Of a stretch of 64,000 nt of DNA, positions 36,664 to 50,000 are shown piece after piece. The translations under genes and the position numbers were made by a program. The first letter of the stretch is position 1; each line of letters opens with the position of its first letter. Origin of the DNA: Zeus faber (lineage: Eukaryota > Chordata > Actinopteri > Zeiformes > Zeidae); assembly GCA_960531495.1 (NCBI GenBank), contig CAUIJY010000068.1, positions 620,001 through 684,000 of the forward strand. Direction: 5' to 3'. The notes beneath the pieces were generated by a model. The model was not told where the DNA came from. It worked only from the letters and a program-made list of their open reading frames with translations, and searched no databases.

Positions 36664-38161
36664 ATGTTTTGAGTAAAGGTTTCTGTCATGACTCTCTAGG
36701 AACTGCTCAGATAGTGTAAATGCTGTTATGAACTGATTTGTAATGGGAAAGTACTGTTTGCAAAACAGTTTTTGGCACATCTAACAAGTTTTTCCGAAAT
36801 TACGTGCAGTTTCATAAAAACCTGCATGGGTGGCAAACAAGGCATTTTCAGGCAATTTAAAGACTGAAAGGATGTTTTGAGTAAAGGTTACTGTCATAAC
36901 TCTGTAGGAACTGCTCAGATAGTGTAAATACTGTTATGAACTCATTTGTAATGGGAAAGTACTGTTTGCAGAACAGTTTTTGGCACATCTAACAACTTTT
37001 TTCTGAAATTACGAGCATTTTCATAAAAACCTGCATGGGGGGCAAACATGGCATTTTCAGGCAATTTAAAGACTGAAAGGATGTTTTGAGTAAAGGTTTC
37101 TGTCATGACTCTCTAGGACCTGCTCAGATAGTGTAAATACTGTTATGAACTGATTTGTAATGGGAATGTACTGTTTGCAGAACAGTTTTTGGCACATCCA
37201 ACAACTTTTTTCTGAAATTACGAGCATTTTCATAAAAACCTGCATGGATGGCAAACAAGGCATTTTCAGGCAATTTAAAGACTGAAAGGATGTTTTGAGT
37301 AAAGGTTTCTGTCATGACTTTGTAGGACCTGCTCAGATAGTGTAAATACTGTTATGAACTTATTTGTAATGGGAAAGTACTGTTTGCAAAAGAGTTTTGG
37401 CACATCTAACAAGTTTTTCTGAAATTATGAGCATTTTCATAAAAACCTGCATGGATGGCAAACAAGGCATTTTCAGGCAATTTGAAGACTGAAAGGATGT
37501 TTTGAGTAAAGGTTTCTGTCATGACTCTCTAGGAACTGCTCAGATAGTGTAAATACTGTTATGAACTCATTTGTAATGGGAAAGTACTGTTTGCAGAACA
37601 GTTTTTGGCACATCCAACAATTTTTTTCTGAAATTACGAGCATTTTCGTAAAAACCTGCATGGATGGCAAACAAGGCATTTTCAGGCAATTTAAAGACTG
37701 AAAGGATGTTTTGAGTAAAGGTTTCTGTCATGACTCTGTAGGAACTGCTCAGATAGTGTAAATACTGTTATGAACTCATTTGTAATGGGAAAGTACTGTT
37801 TGCAAAACAGTTTTTGGCACATCTAACAAGTTTTTCTGAAATTATGAGCATTTTCATAAAAACCTGCATGGATGGCAAACAAGGCATTTTCAGGCAATTT
37901 GAAGACTGAAAGGATGTTTTGAGTAAAGGTTTCTGTCATGACTCTCTAGGAACTGCTCAGATAGTGTAAATACTGTTATGAACTCATTTATAATGGGAAA
38001 GTACTGTTTGCAAAAGAGTTTTTGGCACATCTAACAAGTTTTTCTGAAATTATGAGCATTTTCATAAAAACCTGCATGGATGGCAAACAAGGCATTTTCA
38101 GGCAATTTGAAGACTGAAAAGATGTTTTGAGTAAAGGTTTCTGTCATGACTCTCTAGGAAA
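36664..38161. repeat. Mixed monomers between two higher-order arrays
   Basis: About seven monomers that break the pentamer pattern. They include a right-domain-like unit (TAAATGCTGTTATGAACTG with TTTTTCCGAAATTACGTGCAG near 36720-36815), a GGGGGGCAAACATGG unit (37037), and a copy of the short-tract trimer (about 37310-37930). The private change CATTTATAATGGG is at 37987. No non-satellite sequence is present. Confidence 0.82.
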
Positions 38162-39610
38162 TGCTCAGATAGTGTAAATACTGTTATGAACTCATTTGTA
38201 ATGGGAAAGTACTGTTTGCAGAACAGTTTTTGGCACATCTAACAAGTTTTTCTGAAATTACAAGCAGTTTCATAAAAACCTGCATGGGGGGCAAACATGG
38301 CATTTTCAGGCAATTTAAAGACTGAAAGGATGTTTTGAGTAAAGGTTTCTGTCATGACTCTCTAGGACCTGCTCAGATAGTGTAAATACTGTTATGAACT
38401 TATTTGTAATGGGAAAGTACTGTTTGCAAAAGAGTTTTGGCACATCTAACAAGTTTTTCTGAAATTATGAGCATTTTCATAAAAACCTGCATGGATGGCA
38501 AACAAGGCATTTTCAGGCAATTTGAAGACTGAAAGGATGTTTTGAGTAAAGGTTTCTGTCATGACTCTCTAGGAACTGCTCAGATAGTGTAAATACTGTT
38601 ATGAACTCATTTGTAATGGGAAAGTACTGTTTGCAGAACAGTTTTTGGCACATCCAACAATTTTTTTCTGAAATTACGAGCATTTTCATAAAAACCTGCA
38701 TGGATGGCAAACAAGGCATTTTCAGGCAATTTAAAGACTGAAAGGATGTTTTGAGTAAAGGTTTCTGTCATGACTCTGTAGGAACTGCTCAGATAGTGTA
38801 AATACTGTTATGAACTCATTTGTAATGGGAAAGTACTGTTTGCAAAACAGTTTTTGGCACATCTAACAAGTTTTTCTGAAATTATGAGCATTTTCATAAA
38901 AACCTGCATGGATGGCAAACAAGGCATTTTCAGGCAATTTGAAGACTGAAAGGATGTTTTGAGTAAAGGTTTCTGTCATGACTCTCTAGGAACTGCTCAG
39001 ATAGTGTAAATACTGTTATGAACTCATTTGTAATGGGAAAGTACTGTTTGCAAAAGAGTTTTTGGCACATCTAACAAGTTTTTCTGAAATTATGAGCATT
39101 TTCATAAAAACCTGCATGGATGGCAAACAAGGCATTTTCAGGCAATTTGAAGACTGAAAAGATGTTTTGAGTAAAGGTTTCTGTCATGACTCTCTAGGAA
39201 ATGCTCAGATAGTGTAAATACTGTTATGAACTCATTTGTAATGGGAAAGTACTGTTTGCAGAACAGTTTTTGGCACATCTAACAATTTTTTTCTGAAATT
39301 ACGAGCATTTTCACAAAAACCTGCATGGATGGCAAACAAGGCATTTTCAGGCAATTTAAAGACTGAAAGGATGTTTTGAGTAAAGGTTTCTGTCATGACT
39401 CTGTAGGAACTGCTCAGATAGTGTAAATACTGTTATGAACTCATTTGTAATGGGAAAGTACTGTTTGCAAAAGAGTTTTTGGCACATCTAACAAGTTTTT
39501 CTGAAATTATGAGCATTTTCATAAAAACCTGCATGGATGGCAAACAAGGCATTTTCAGGCAATTTGAAGACTGAAAGGATGTTTTGAGTAAAGGTTTCTG
39601 TCATGACTCT
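38162..39610. repeat. 1449-bp block repeated 7500 bp away, copy 2
   Basis: Second copy of the block at 30662-32110, displaced by exactly 7500 bases (36 monomers). The sequence between them, including the pentamer run, is not shared at this displacement. That fits gene-conversion-like copying, or a long duplication later remodelled on one side by pentamer expansion. Confidence 0.92.
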
Positions 39611-39930
39611 GTAGGAACTGCTCAGATAGTGTAAATACTGTTATGAACTCATTTGTAATGGGAAAGTACTGTTTGCAAAACAGTTTTTGGCACATCTAAC
39701 AAGTTTTTCTGAAATTATGAGCATTTTCATAAAAACCTGCATGGATGGCAAACAAGGCATTTTCAGGCAATTTGAAGACTGAAAGGATGTTTTGAGTAAA
39801 GGTTTCTGTCATGACTCTCTAGGAACTGCTCAGATAGTGTAAATACTGTTATGAACTCATTTGTAATGGGAAAGTACTGTTTGCAAAAGAGTTTTTGGCA
39901 CATCTAACAAGTTTTTCTGAAATTATGAGC

Positions 39931-42431
39931 ATTTACATAAAAACCTGCATGGATGGCAAACAAGGCATTTTCAGGCAATTTGAAGACTGAAAAGATGTTT
40001 TGAGTAAAGGTTTCTGTCATGACTCTCTAGGAATTGCTCAGATAGTGTAAATACTGTTATGAACTCATTTGTAATGGGAAAGTACTGTTTGCAGAACAGT
40101 TTTTGGCACATCTAACAATTTTTTTCTGAAATTACGAGCATTTTCACAAAAACCTGCATGGATGGCAAACAAGGCATTTTCAGGCAATTTAAAGACTGAA
40201 AGGATGTTTTGAGTAAAGGTTTCTGTCATGACTCTGTAGGAACTGCTCAGATAGTGTAAATACTGTTATGAACTTATTTGTAATGGGAAAGTACTGTTTG
40301 CAAAAGAGTTTTTGGCACATCTAACAAGTTTTTCTGAAATTATGAGCATTTTCATAAAAACCTGCATGGATGGCAAACAAGGCATTTTCAGGCAATTTGA
40401 AGACTGAAAGGATGTTTTGAGTAAAGGTTTCTGTCATGACTCTCTAGGAACTGCTCAGATAGTGTAAATACTGTTATGAACTCATTTGTAATGGGAAAGT
40501 ACTGTTTGCAGAACAGTTTTTGGCACATCTAACAACTTTTTTCTGAAATTACGAGCATTTTCATAAAAACCTGCATGGATGGCAAACAAGGCATTTTCAG
40601 GCAATTTAAAGACTGAAAGGATGTTTTGAGTAAAGGTTTGTGTCATGACTTTGTAGGAACTGCTCAGATAGTGTAAATACTGTTATGAACTCATTTGTAA
40701 TGGGAAAGTACTGTTTGCAAAAGAGTTTTTGGCACATCTAACAAGTTTTTCTGAAATTATGAGCATTTTCATAAAAACCTGCATGGATGGCAAACAAGGC
40801 ATTTTCAGGCAATTTGAAGACTGAAAAGATGTTTTGAGTAAAGGTTTCTGTCATGACTCTCTGGGAACTGCTCAGATAGTGTAAATACTGTTATGAACTC
40901 ATTTGTAATGGGAAAGTACTGTTTGCAGAACAGTTTTTGGCACATCTAACAATTTTTTTCTGAAGTTACGAGCATTTTCACAAAAACCTGCATGGATGGC
41001 AAACAAGGCATTTTCAGGCAATTTAAAGACTGAAAGGATGTTTTGAGTAAAGGTTTCTGTCATGACTCTGTAGGAACTGCTCAGATAGTGTAAATACTGT
41101 TATGAACTCATTTGTAATGGGAAAGTACTGTTTGCAAAAGAGTTTTTGGCACATCTAACAAGTTTTTCTGAAATTATGAGCATTTTCATAAAAACCTGCA
41201 TGGATGGCAAACAAGGCATTTTCAGGCAATTTGAAGACTGAAAGGATGTTTTGAGTAAAGGTTTCTGTCATGACTCTCTAGGAACTGCTCAGATAGTGTA
41301 AATACTGTTATGAACTCATTTGTAATGGGAAAGTACTGTTTGCAGAACAGTTTTTGGCACATCTAACAATTTTTTTCTGAAATTACGAGCATTTTCATAA
41401 AAACCTGCATGGATGGCAAACAAGGCATTTTCAGGCAATTTAAAGACTGAAAGGATGTTTTGAGTAAAGGTTTCTGTCATGACTCTGTAGGAACTGCTCA
41501 GATAGTGTAAATACTGTTATGAACTCATTTGTAATGGGAAAGTACTGTTTGCAAAAGAGTTTTTGGCACATCTAACAAGTTTTTCTGAAATTATGAGCAT
41601 TTTCATAAAAACCTGCATGGATGGCAAACAAGGCATTTTCAGGCAATTTGAAGACTGAAAGGATGTTTTGAGTAAAGGTTTCTGTCATGACTCTCTAGGA
41701 ACTGCTCAGATAGTGTAAATACTGTTATGAACTCATTTGTAATGGGAAAGTACTGTTTGCAGAACAGTTTTTGGCACATCTAACAACTTTTTTCTGAAAT
41801 TACGAGCATTTTCATAAAAACCTGCATGGATGGCAAACAAGGCATTTTCAGGCAATTTAAAGACTGAAAGGATGTTTTGAGTAAAGGTTTCTGTCATGAC
41901 TTTGTAGGAACTGCTCAGATAGTGTAAATACTGTTATGAACTCATTTGTAATGGGAAAGTACTGTTTGCAAAAGAGTTTTTGGCACATCTAACAAGTTTT
42001 TCTGAAATTATGAGCATTTTCATAAAAACCTGCATGGATGGCAAACAAGGCATTTTCAGGCAATTTAAAGACTGAAAGGTTGCTTTGAGTAAAGGTTTCT
42101 GTCATACATCTGTAGGAACTGCTCAGATAGTGTAAATACTGTTATGAACTGATTTGTAATGGGAAAGTATTGTTTGCAAAACAGTTTTTGGCACATCTAA
42201 CAAGTTTTTCTGAAATTATGAGCATTTTCATAAAAACCTGCATGGATGGCAAACAAGGCATTTTCAGGCAATTTGAAGACTGAAAGGATGTTTTGAGTAA
42301 AGGTTTCTGTCATGACTCTCTAGGAACTGCTCAGATAGTGTAAATACTGTTATGAACTCATTTGTAATGGGAAAGTACTGTTTGCAAAAGAGTTTTTGGC
42401 ACATCTAACAAGTTTTTCTGAAATTATGAGC
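39931..42431. repeat. Long higher-order unit, copy 1 (12 monomers, 2501 bp)
   Basis: Five rare changes occur in fixed order and spacing in each of three successive units: GCATTTACATAA (39930), GGAATTGCTC (40031), AAAGGTTTGTGTCATG (40640), CTCTCTGGGAAC (40857) and CTGAAGTTACG (40961). This copy ends with an extra monomer marked AAAGGTTGCTTTGAG and CATACATCTG (42080), which copy 2 lacks. It also has AACTTATTTG (40272) where copies 2 and 3 have GAAATCATTTG. Confidence 0.93.
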
Positions 42432-44724
42432 ATTTACATAAAAACCTGCATGGATGGCAAACAAGGCATTTTCAGGCAATTTGAAGACTGAAAAGATGTT
42501 TTGAGTAAAGGTTTCTGTCATGACTCTCTAGGAATTGCTCAGATAGTGTAAATACTGTTATGAACTCATTTGTAATGGGAAAGTACTGTTTGCAGAACAG
42601 TTTTTGGCACATCTAACAATTTTTTTCTGAAATTACGAGCATTTTCACAAAAACCTGCATGGATGGCAAACAAGGCATTTTCAGGCAATTTAAAGACTGA
42701 AAGGATGTTTTGAGTAAAGGTTTCTGTCATGACTCTGTAGGAACTGCTCAGATAGTGTAAATACTGTTATGAAATCATTTGTAATGGGAAAGTACTGTTT
42801 GCAAAAGAGTTTTTGGCACATCTAACAAGTTTTTCTGAAATTATGAGCATTTTCATAAAAACCTGCATGGATGGCAAACAAGGCATTTTCAGGCAATTTG
42901 AAGACTGAAAGGATGTTTTGAGTAAAGGTTTCTGTCATGACTCTCTAGGAACTGCTCAGATAGTGTAAATACTGTTATGAACTCATTTGTAATGGGAAAG
43001 TACTGTTTGCAGAACAGTTTTTGGCACATCTAACAACTTTTTTCTGAAATTACGAGCATTTTCATAAAAACCTGCATGGATGGCAAACAAGGCATTTTCA
43101 GGCAATTTAAAGACTGAAAGGATGTTTTGAGTAAAGGTTTGTGTCATGACTTTGTAGGAACTGCTCAGATAGTGTAAATACTGTTATGAACTCATTTGTA
43201 ATGGGAAAGTACTGTTTGCAAAAGAGTTTTTGGCACATCTAACAAGTTTTTCTGAAATTATGAGCATTTTCATAAAAACCTGCATGGATGGCAAACAAGG
43301 CATTTTCAGGCAATTTGAAGACTGAAAAGATGTTTTGAGTAAAGGTTTCTGTCATGACTCTCTGGGAACTGCTCAGATAGTGTAAATACTGTTATGAACT
43401 CATTTGTAATGGGAAAGTACTGTTTGCAGAACAGTTTTTGGCACATCTAACAATTTTTTTCTGAAGTTACGAGCATTTTCACAAAAACCTGCATGGATGG
43501 CAAACAAGGCATTTTCAGGCAATTTAAAGACTGAAAGGATGTTTTGAGTAAAGGTTTCTGTCATGACTCTGTAGGAACTGCTCAGATAGTGTAAATACTG
43601 TTATGAACTCATTTGTAATGGGAAAGTACTGTTTGCAAAAGAGTTTTTGGCACATCTAACAAGTTTTTCTGAAATTATGAGCATTTTCATAAAAACCTGC
43701 ATGGATGGCAAACAAGGCATTTTCAGGCAATTTGAAGACTGAAAGGATGTTTTGAGTAAAGGTTTCTGTCATGACTCTCTAGGAACTGCTCAGATAGTGT
43801 AAATACTGTTATGAACTCATTTGTAATGGGAAAGTACTGTTTGCAGAACAGTTTTTGGCACATCTAACAATTTTTTTCTGAAATTACGAGCATTTTCATA
43901 AAAACCTGCATGGATGGCAAACAAGGCATTTTCAGGCAATTTAAAGACTGAAAGGATGTTTTGAGTAAAGGTTTCTGTCATGACTCTGTAGGAACTGCTC
44001 AGATAGTGTAAATACTGTTATGAACTCATTTGTAATGGGAAAGTACTGTTTGCAAAAGAGTTTTTGGCACATCTAACAAGTTTTTCTGAAATTATGAGCA
44101 TTTTCATAAAAACCTGCATGGATGGCAAACAAGGCATTTTCAGGCAATTTGAAGACTGAAAGGATGTTTTGAGTAAAGGTTTCTGTCATGACTCTCTAGG
44201 AACTGCTCAGATAGTGTAAATACTGTTATGAACTCATTTGTAATGGGAAAGTACTGTTTGCAGAACAGTTTTTGGCACATCTAACAACTTTTTTCTGAAA
44301 TTACGAGCATTTTCATAAAAACCTGCATGGATGGCAAACAAGGCATTTTCAGGCAATTTAAAGACTGAAAGGATGTTTTGAGTAAAGGTTTCTGTCATGA
44401 CTTTGTAGGAACTGCTCAGATAGTGTAAATACTGTTATGAACTCATTTGTAATGGGAAAGTACTGTTTGCAAAAGAGTTTTTGGCACATCTAACAAGTTT
44501 TTCTGAAATTATGAGCATTTTCATAAAAACCTGCATGGATGGCAAACAAGGCATTTTCAGGCAATTTGAAGACTGAAAGGATGTTTTGAGTAAAGGTTTC
44601 TGTCATGACTCTCTAGGAACTGCTCAGATAGTGTAAATACTGTTATGAACTCATTTGTAATGGGAAAGTACTGTTTGCAAAAGAGTTTTTGGCACATCTA
44701 ACAAGTTTTTCTGAAATTATGAGC
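42432..44724. repeat. Long higher-order unit, copy 2 (11 monomers, 2293 bp)
   Basis: The same five private markers as copy 1 appear at the same internal distances (for example 709 bases from the ATTTACATAA site to the TTTGTGTCATG site in both). GAAATCATTTG at 42772 is shared with copy 3 but not copy 1, so copies 2 and 3 are closer relatives. The AAAGGTTGCTTTGAG monomer found at the end of copies 1 and 3 is missing here, which makes this unit one monomer shorter. Confidence 0.93.
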
Positions 44725-46873
44725 ATTTACATAAAAACCTGCATGGATGGCAAACAAGGCATTTTCAGGCAATTTGAAGACTGAAAAGATGTTTTGAGTA
44801 AAGGTTTCTGTCATGACTCTCTAGGAATTGCTCAGATAGTGTAAATACTGTTATGAACTCATTTGTAATGGGAAAGTACTGTTTGCAGAACAGTTTTTGG
44901 CACATCTAACAATTTTTTTCTGAAATTACGAGCATTTTCACAAAAACCTGCATGGATGGCAAACAAGGCATTTTCAGGCAATTTAAAGACTGAAAGGATG
45001 TTTTGAGTAAAGGTTTCTGTCATGACTCTGTAGGAACTGCTCAGATAGTGTAAATACTGTTATGAAATCATTTGTAATGGGAAAGTACTGTTTGCAAAAG
45101 AGTTTTTGGCACATCTAACAAGTTTTTCTGAAATTATGAGCATTTTCATAAAAACCTGCATGGATGGCAAACAAGGCATTTTCAGGCAATTTGAAGACTG
45201 AAAGGATGTTTTGAGTAAAGGTTTCTGTCATGACTCTCTAGGAACTGCTCAGATAGTGTAAATACTGTTATGAACTCATTTGTAATGGGAAAGTACTGTT
45301 TGCAGAACAGTTTTTGGCACATCTAACAACTTTTTTCTGAAATTACGAGCATTTTCATAAAAACCTGCATGGATGGCAAACAAGGCATTTTCAGGCAATT
45401 TAAAGACTGAAAGGATGTTTTGAGTAAAGGTTTGTGTCATGACTTTGTAGGAACTGCTCAGATAGTGTAAATACTGTTATGAACTCATTTGTAATGGGAA
45501 AGTACTGTTTGCAAAAGAGTTTTTGGCACATCTAACAAGTTTTTCTGAAATTATGAGCATTTTCATAAAAACCTGCATGGATGGCAAACAAGGCATTTTC
45601 AGGCAATTTGAAGACTGAAAAGATGTTTTGAGTAAAGGTTTCTGTCATGACTCTCTGGGAACTGCTCAGATAGTGTAAATACTGTTATGAACTCATTTGT
45701 AATGGGAAAGTACTGTTTGCAGAACAGTTTTTGGCACATCTAACAATTTTTTTCTGAAGTTACGAGCATTTTCACAAAAACCTGCATGGATGGCAAACAA
45801 GGCATTTTCAGGCAATTTAAAGACTGAAAGGATGTTTTGAGTAAAGGTTTCTGTCATGACTCTGTAGGAACTGCTCAGATAGTGTAAATACTGTTATGAA
45901 CTCATTTGTAATGGGAAAGTACTGTTTGCAAAAGAGTTTTTGGCACATCTAACAAGTTTTTCTGAAATTATGAGCATTTTCATAAAAACCTGCATGGATG
46001 GCAAACAAGGCATTTTCAGGCAATTTGAAGACTGAAAGGATGTTTTGAGTAAAGGTTTCTGTCATGACTCTCTAGGAACTGCTCAGATAGTGTAAATACT
46101 GTTATGAACTCATTTGTAATGGGAAAGTACTGTTTGCAGAACAGTTTTTGGCACATCTAACAATTTTTTTCTGAAATTACGAGCATTTTCATAAAAACCT
46201 GCATGGATGGCAAACAAGGCATTTTCAGGCAATTTAAAGACTGAAAGGATGTTTTGAGTAAAGGTTTCTGTCATGACTCTGTAGGAACTGCTCAGATAGT
46301 GTAAATACTGTTATGAACTCATTTGTAATGGGAAAGTACTGTTTGCAAAAGAGTTTTTGGCACATCTAACAAGTTTTTCTGAAATTATGAGCATTTTCAT
46401 AAAAACCTGCATGGATGGCAAACAAGGCATTTTCAGGCAATTTGAAGACTGAAAGGATGTTTTGAGTAAAGGTTTCTGTCATGACTCTCTAGGAACTGCT
46501 CAGATAGTGTAAATACTGTTATGAACTCATTTGTAATGGGAAAGTACTGTTTGCAGAACAGTTTTTGGCACATCTAACAACTTTTTTCTGAAATTACGAG
46601 CATTTTCATAAAAACCTGCATGGATGGCAAACAAGGCATTTTCAGGCAATTTAAAGACTGAAAGGATGTTTTGAGTAAAGGTTTCTGTCATGACTTTGTA
46701 GGAACTGCTCAGATAGTGTAAATACTGTTATGAACTCATTTGTAATGGGAAAGTACTGTTTGCAAAAGAGTTTTTGGCACATCTAACAAGTTTTTCTGAA
46801 ATTATGAGCATTTTCATAAAAACCTGCATGGATGGCAAACAAGGCATTTTCAGGCAATTTAAAGACTGAAAGG
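44725..46873. repeat. Long higher-order unit, copy 3, leading into right domain
   Basis: It repeats copy 2 at a displacement of 2293 bases, including GAAATCATTTG at 45065. At internal position 2149 it meets the AAAGGTTGCTTTGAG monomer, just as copy 1 does, but then passes into right-domain monomers and not into another copy. The end of this copy is therefore a boundary between two higher-order organisations. Confidence 0.92.
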
Positions 46874-47040
46874 TTGCTTTGAGTAAAGGTTTCTGTCATA
46901 CATCTGTAGGAACTGCTCAGATAGTGTAAATACTGTTATGAACTGATTTGTAATGGGAAAGTATTGTTTGCAAAACAGTTTTTGGCACATCTAACAAGTT
47001 TTTCTGAAATTACGTGCAGTTTCATAAAAACCTGCATGGG

Positions 47041-50000
47041 TGGCAAACAAGGCATTTTCAGGCAATTTGAAGACTGAAAGGATGTTTTGAGTAAAGGTTT
47101 CTGTCATGACTCTGTAGGAACTGCTCAGATAGTATAAATACTGTTATGAACTCATTTGTAATGGGAAAGTACTGTTTGCAGAACAGTTTTTGGCACATCT
47201 AACAATTTTTTTCTGAAATTACGAGCATTTTCATAAAAACCTGCATGGATGGCAAACAAGGCATTTTCAGGCAATTTAAAGACTGAAAGGATGTTTTGAG
47301 TAAAGGTTTCTGTCATGACTCTGTAGGAACTGCTCAGATAGTGTAAATACTGTTATGAACTCATTTGTAATGGGAAAGTACTGTTTGCAAAAGAGTTTTT
47401 GGCACATCTAACAAGTTTTTCTGAAATTATGAGCATTTTCATAAAAACCTGCATGGATGGCAAACAAGGCATTTTCAGACAATTTGAAGACTGAAAGGAT
47501 GTTTTGAGTAAAGGTTTCTGTCATGACTCTCTAGGAACTGCTCAGATAGTGTAAATACTGTTATGAACTCATTTGTAATGGGAAAGTACTGTTTGCAGAA
47601 CAGTTTTTGGCACATCTAACAATTTTTTTCTGAAATTACGAGCATTTTCACAAAAACCTGCATGGATGGCAAACAAGGCATTTTCAGGCAATTTAAAGAC
47701 TGAAAGGATGTTTTGAGTAAAGGTTTCTGTCATGACTCTGTAGGAACTGCTCAGATAGTGTAAATACTGTTATGAACTCATTTGTAATCGGAAAGTACTG
47801 TTTGCAAAAGAGTTTTTGGCACATCTAACAAGTTTTTCTGAAATTATGAGCATTTTCATAAAAACCTGCATGGATGGCAAACAAGGCATTTTCAGGCAAT
47901 TTGAAGACTGAAGGGATGTTTTGAGTAAAGGTTTCTGTCATGACTCTCTAGGACCTGCTCAGATAGTGTAAATACTGTTATGAACTCATTTGTAATTGGA
48001 AAGTACTGTTTGCAAAATAGTTTTTGGCACATCTAACAAGTTTTTCTGAAATTACAAGCATTTTCATAAAAACCTGCATGGATGGCAAACAAGGCATTTT
48101 CAGGCAATTTAAAGACTGAAAGGATGCTTTGAGTAAAGGTTTCTGTCATAAATCTGTAGGAACTGCTCAGATAGTGTAAATACTGTTATGAACTGATTTG
48201 TAATGGGAAAGTATTGTTTGCAAAACAGTTTTTGGCACATCTAACAAGTTTTTCTGAAATTACGTGCAGTTTCATAAAAACCTGCATGGGTGGCAAACAA
48301 GGCATTTTCAGGCAATTTAAAGACTGAAAGGATGTTTTGAGTAAAGGTTTCTGTCATAACTCTGTAGGAACTGCTCAGATAGTGTAAATACTGTTATGAA
48401 CTCATTTGTAATGGGAAAGTACTGTTTGCAGAACAGTTTTTGGCACGTCTAACAACTTTTTTCTGAAATTATGAGCATTTTCATAAAAACCTGCATGGAT
48501 GGCAAACAAGGCATTTTCAGGCAATTTGAAGACTGAAGGGATGTTTTGAGTAAAGGTTTCTGTCATGACTCTCTAGGACTTGCTCAGATAGTGTAAATGC
48601 TGTTATGAACTGATTTGTAATGGGAAAGTACTGTTTGCAAAACAGTTTTTGGCATATCTAACAAGTTTTTCCGAAATTACGTGCAGTTTCATAAAAACCT
48701 GCATGGGTGGCAAACAAGGCATTTTCAGGCAATTTAAAGACTGAAAGGATGTTTTGAGTAAAGGTTTCTGTCATAACTCTGTAGGAACTGCTCAGATAGT
48801 GTAAATACTGTTATGAACTCATTTGTAATGGGAAAGTACTGTTTGCAGAACAGTTTTTGGCACATCTAACAACTTTTTTCTGAAATTACGAGCATTTTCA
48901 TAAAAACCTGCATGGATGGCAAACAAGGCATTTTCAGGCAATTTAAAGACTGAAAGGATGTTTTGAGTAAAGGTTTCTGTCATGACTGTAGGAACTGCTC
49001 AGATAGTGTAAATACTGGTATGAACTGATTTGTAATGGGAAAGTACTGTTTGCAAAACAGTTTTTGGCACATCTAACAAGTTTTTCTGAAATTACAAGCA
49101 TTTTCATAAAAACCTGCATGGATGGCAAACAAGGCAGTTTCAGGCAATTTAAAGACTGAAAGGATGCTTTGAGTAAAGGTTTCTGTCATAAATCTGTAGG
49201 AACTGCTCAGATAGTGTAAATACTGTTATGAACTGATTTGTAATGGGAAAGTATTGTTTGCAAAACAGTTTTTGGCACATCTAACAAGTTTTTCTGAAAT
49301 TACGTGCAGTTTCATAAAAACCTGCATGGGTGGCAAACAAGGCATTTTCAGGCAATTTAAAGACTGAAAGGATGTTTTGAGTAAAGGTTTCTGTCATAAC
49401 TCTGTAGGAACTGCTCAGATAGTGTAAATACTGATATGAACTCATTTGTAATGGGAAAGTACTGTTTGCAGAACAGTTTTTGGCACATCTAACAATTTTT
49501 TTCTGAAATTACGAGCATTTTCACAAAAACCTGCATGGATGGCAAACAAGGCATTTTCAGGCAATTTAAAGACTGAAAGGATGTTTTGAGTAAAGGTTTC
49601 TGTCATGACTTTGTAGGAACTGCTCAGATAGTGTAAATACTGTTATGAACTCATTTGTAATGGGAAAGTACTGTTTGCAAAAGAGTTTTGGCACATCTAA
49701 CAAGTTTTTCTGAAATTACAAGCATTTTCATAAAAACCTGCATGGATGGCAAACAAGGCATTTTCAGGAAATTTAAAGACTGAAAGGATGTTTTGAGTAA
49801 AGGTTTCTGTCATGACTCTCTAGGAACTGCTCAGATAGTGTAAATACTGTTATGAACTCATTTGTAATGGGAAAGTACTGTTTGCAGAACAGTTTTTGGC
49901 ACATCTAACAATTTTTTTCTGAAATTACGAGCATTTTCATAAAAACCTGCATGGATGGCAAACAAGGCATTTTCAGGCAATTTAAAAACTGAAAGGATGT

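Larger units (their letters stand above)
26248..46873. repeat. Middle domain: homogeneous monomers, no type A
   Basis: After the last type A unit the array becomes more uniform. Typical markers are GAAATTATGAG, AATTTGAAGACTG, CAACTTTTTTCTG and GCATTTTCACAAAAACC. Higher-order structure is frequent and clean: a pentamer run (31871-36663), a 1449-base block found twice 7500 bases apart, and an 11- or 12-monomer unit in three copies (39931-46873). A minority type seen sparsely here (ACGTGCAG with ATGGGTGGCAAACAAGG near 27.8, 36.8 and 47.0 kb) becomes common in the right domain. No gene, RNA or mobile element is seen. Confidence 0.88.
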
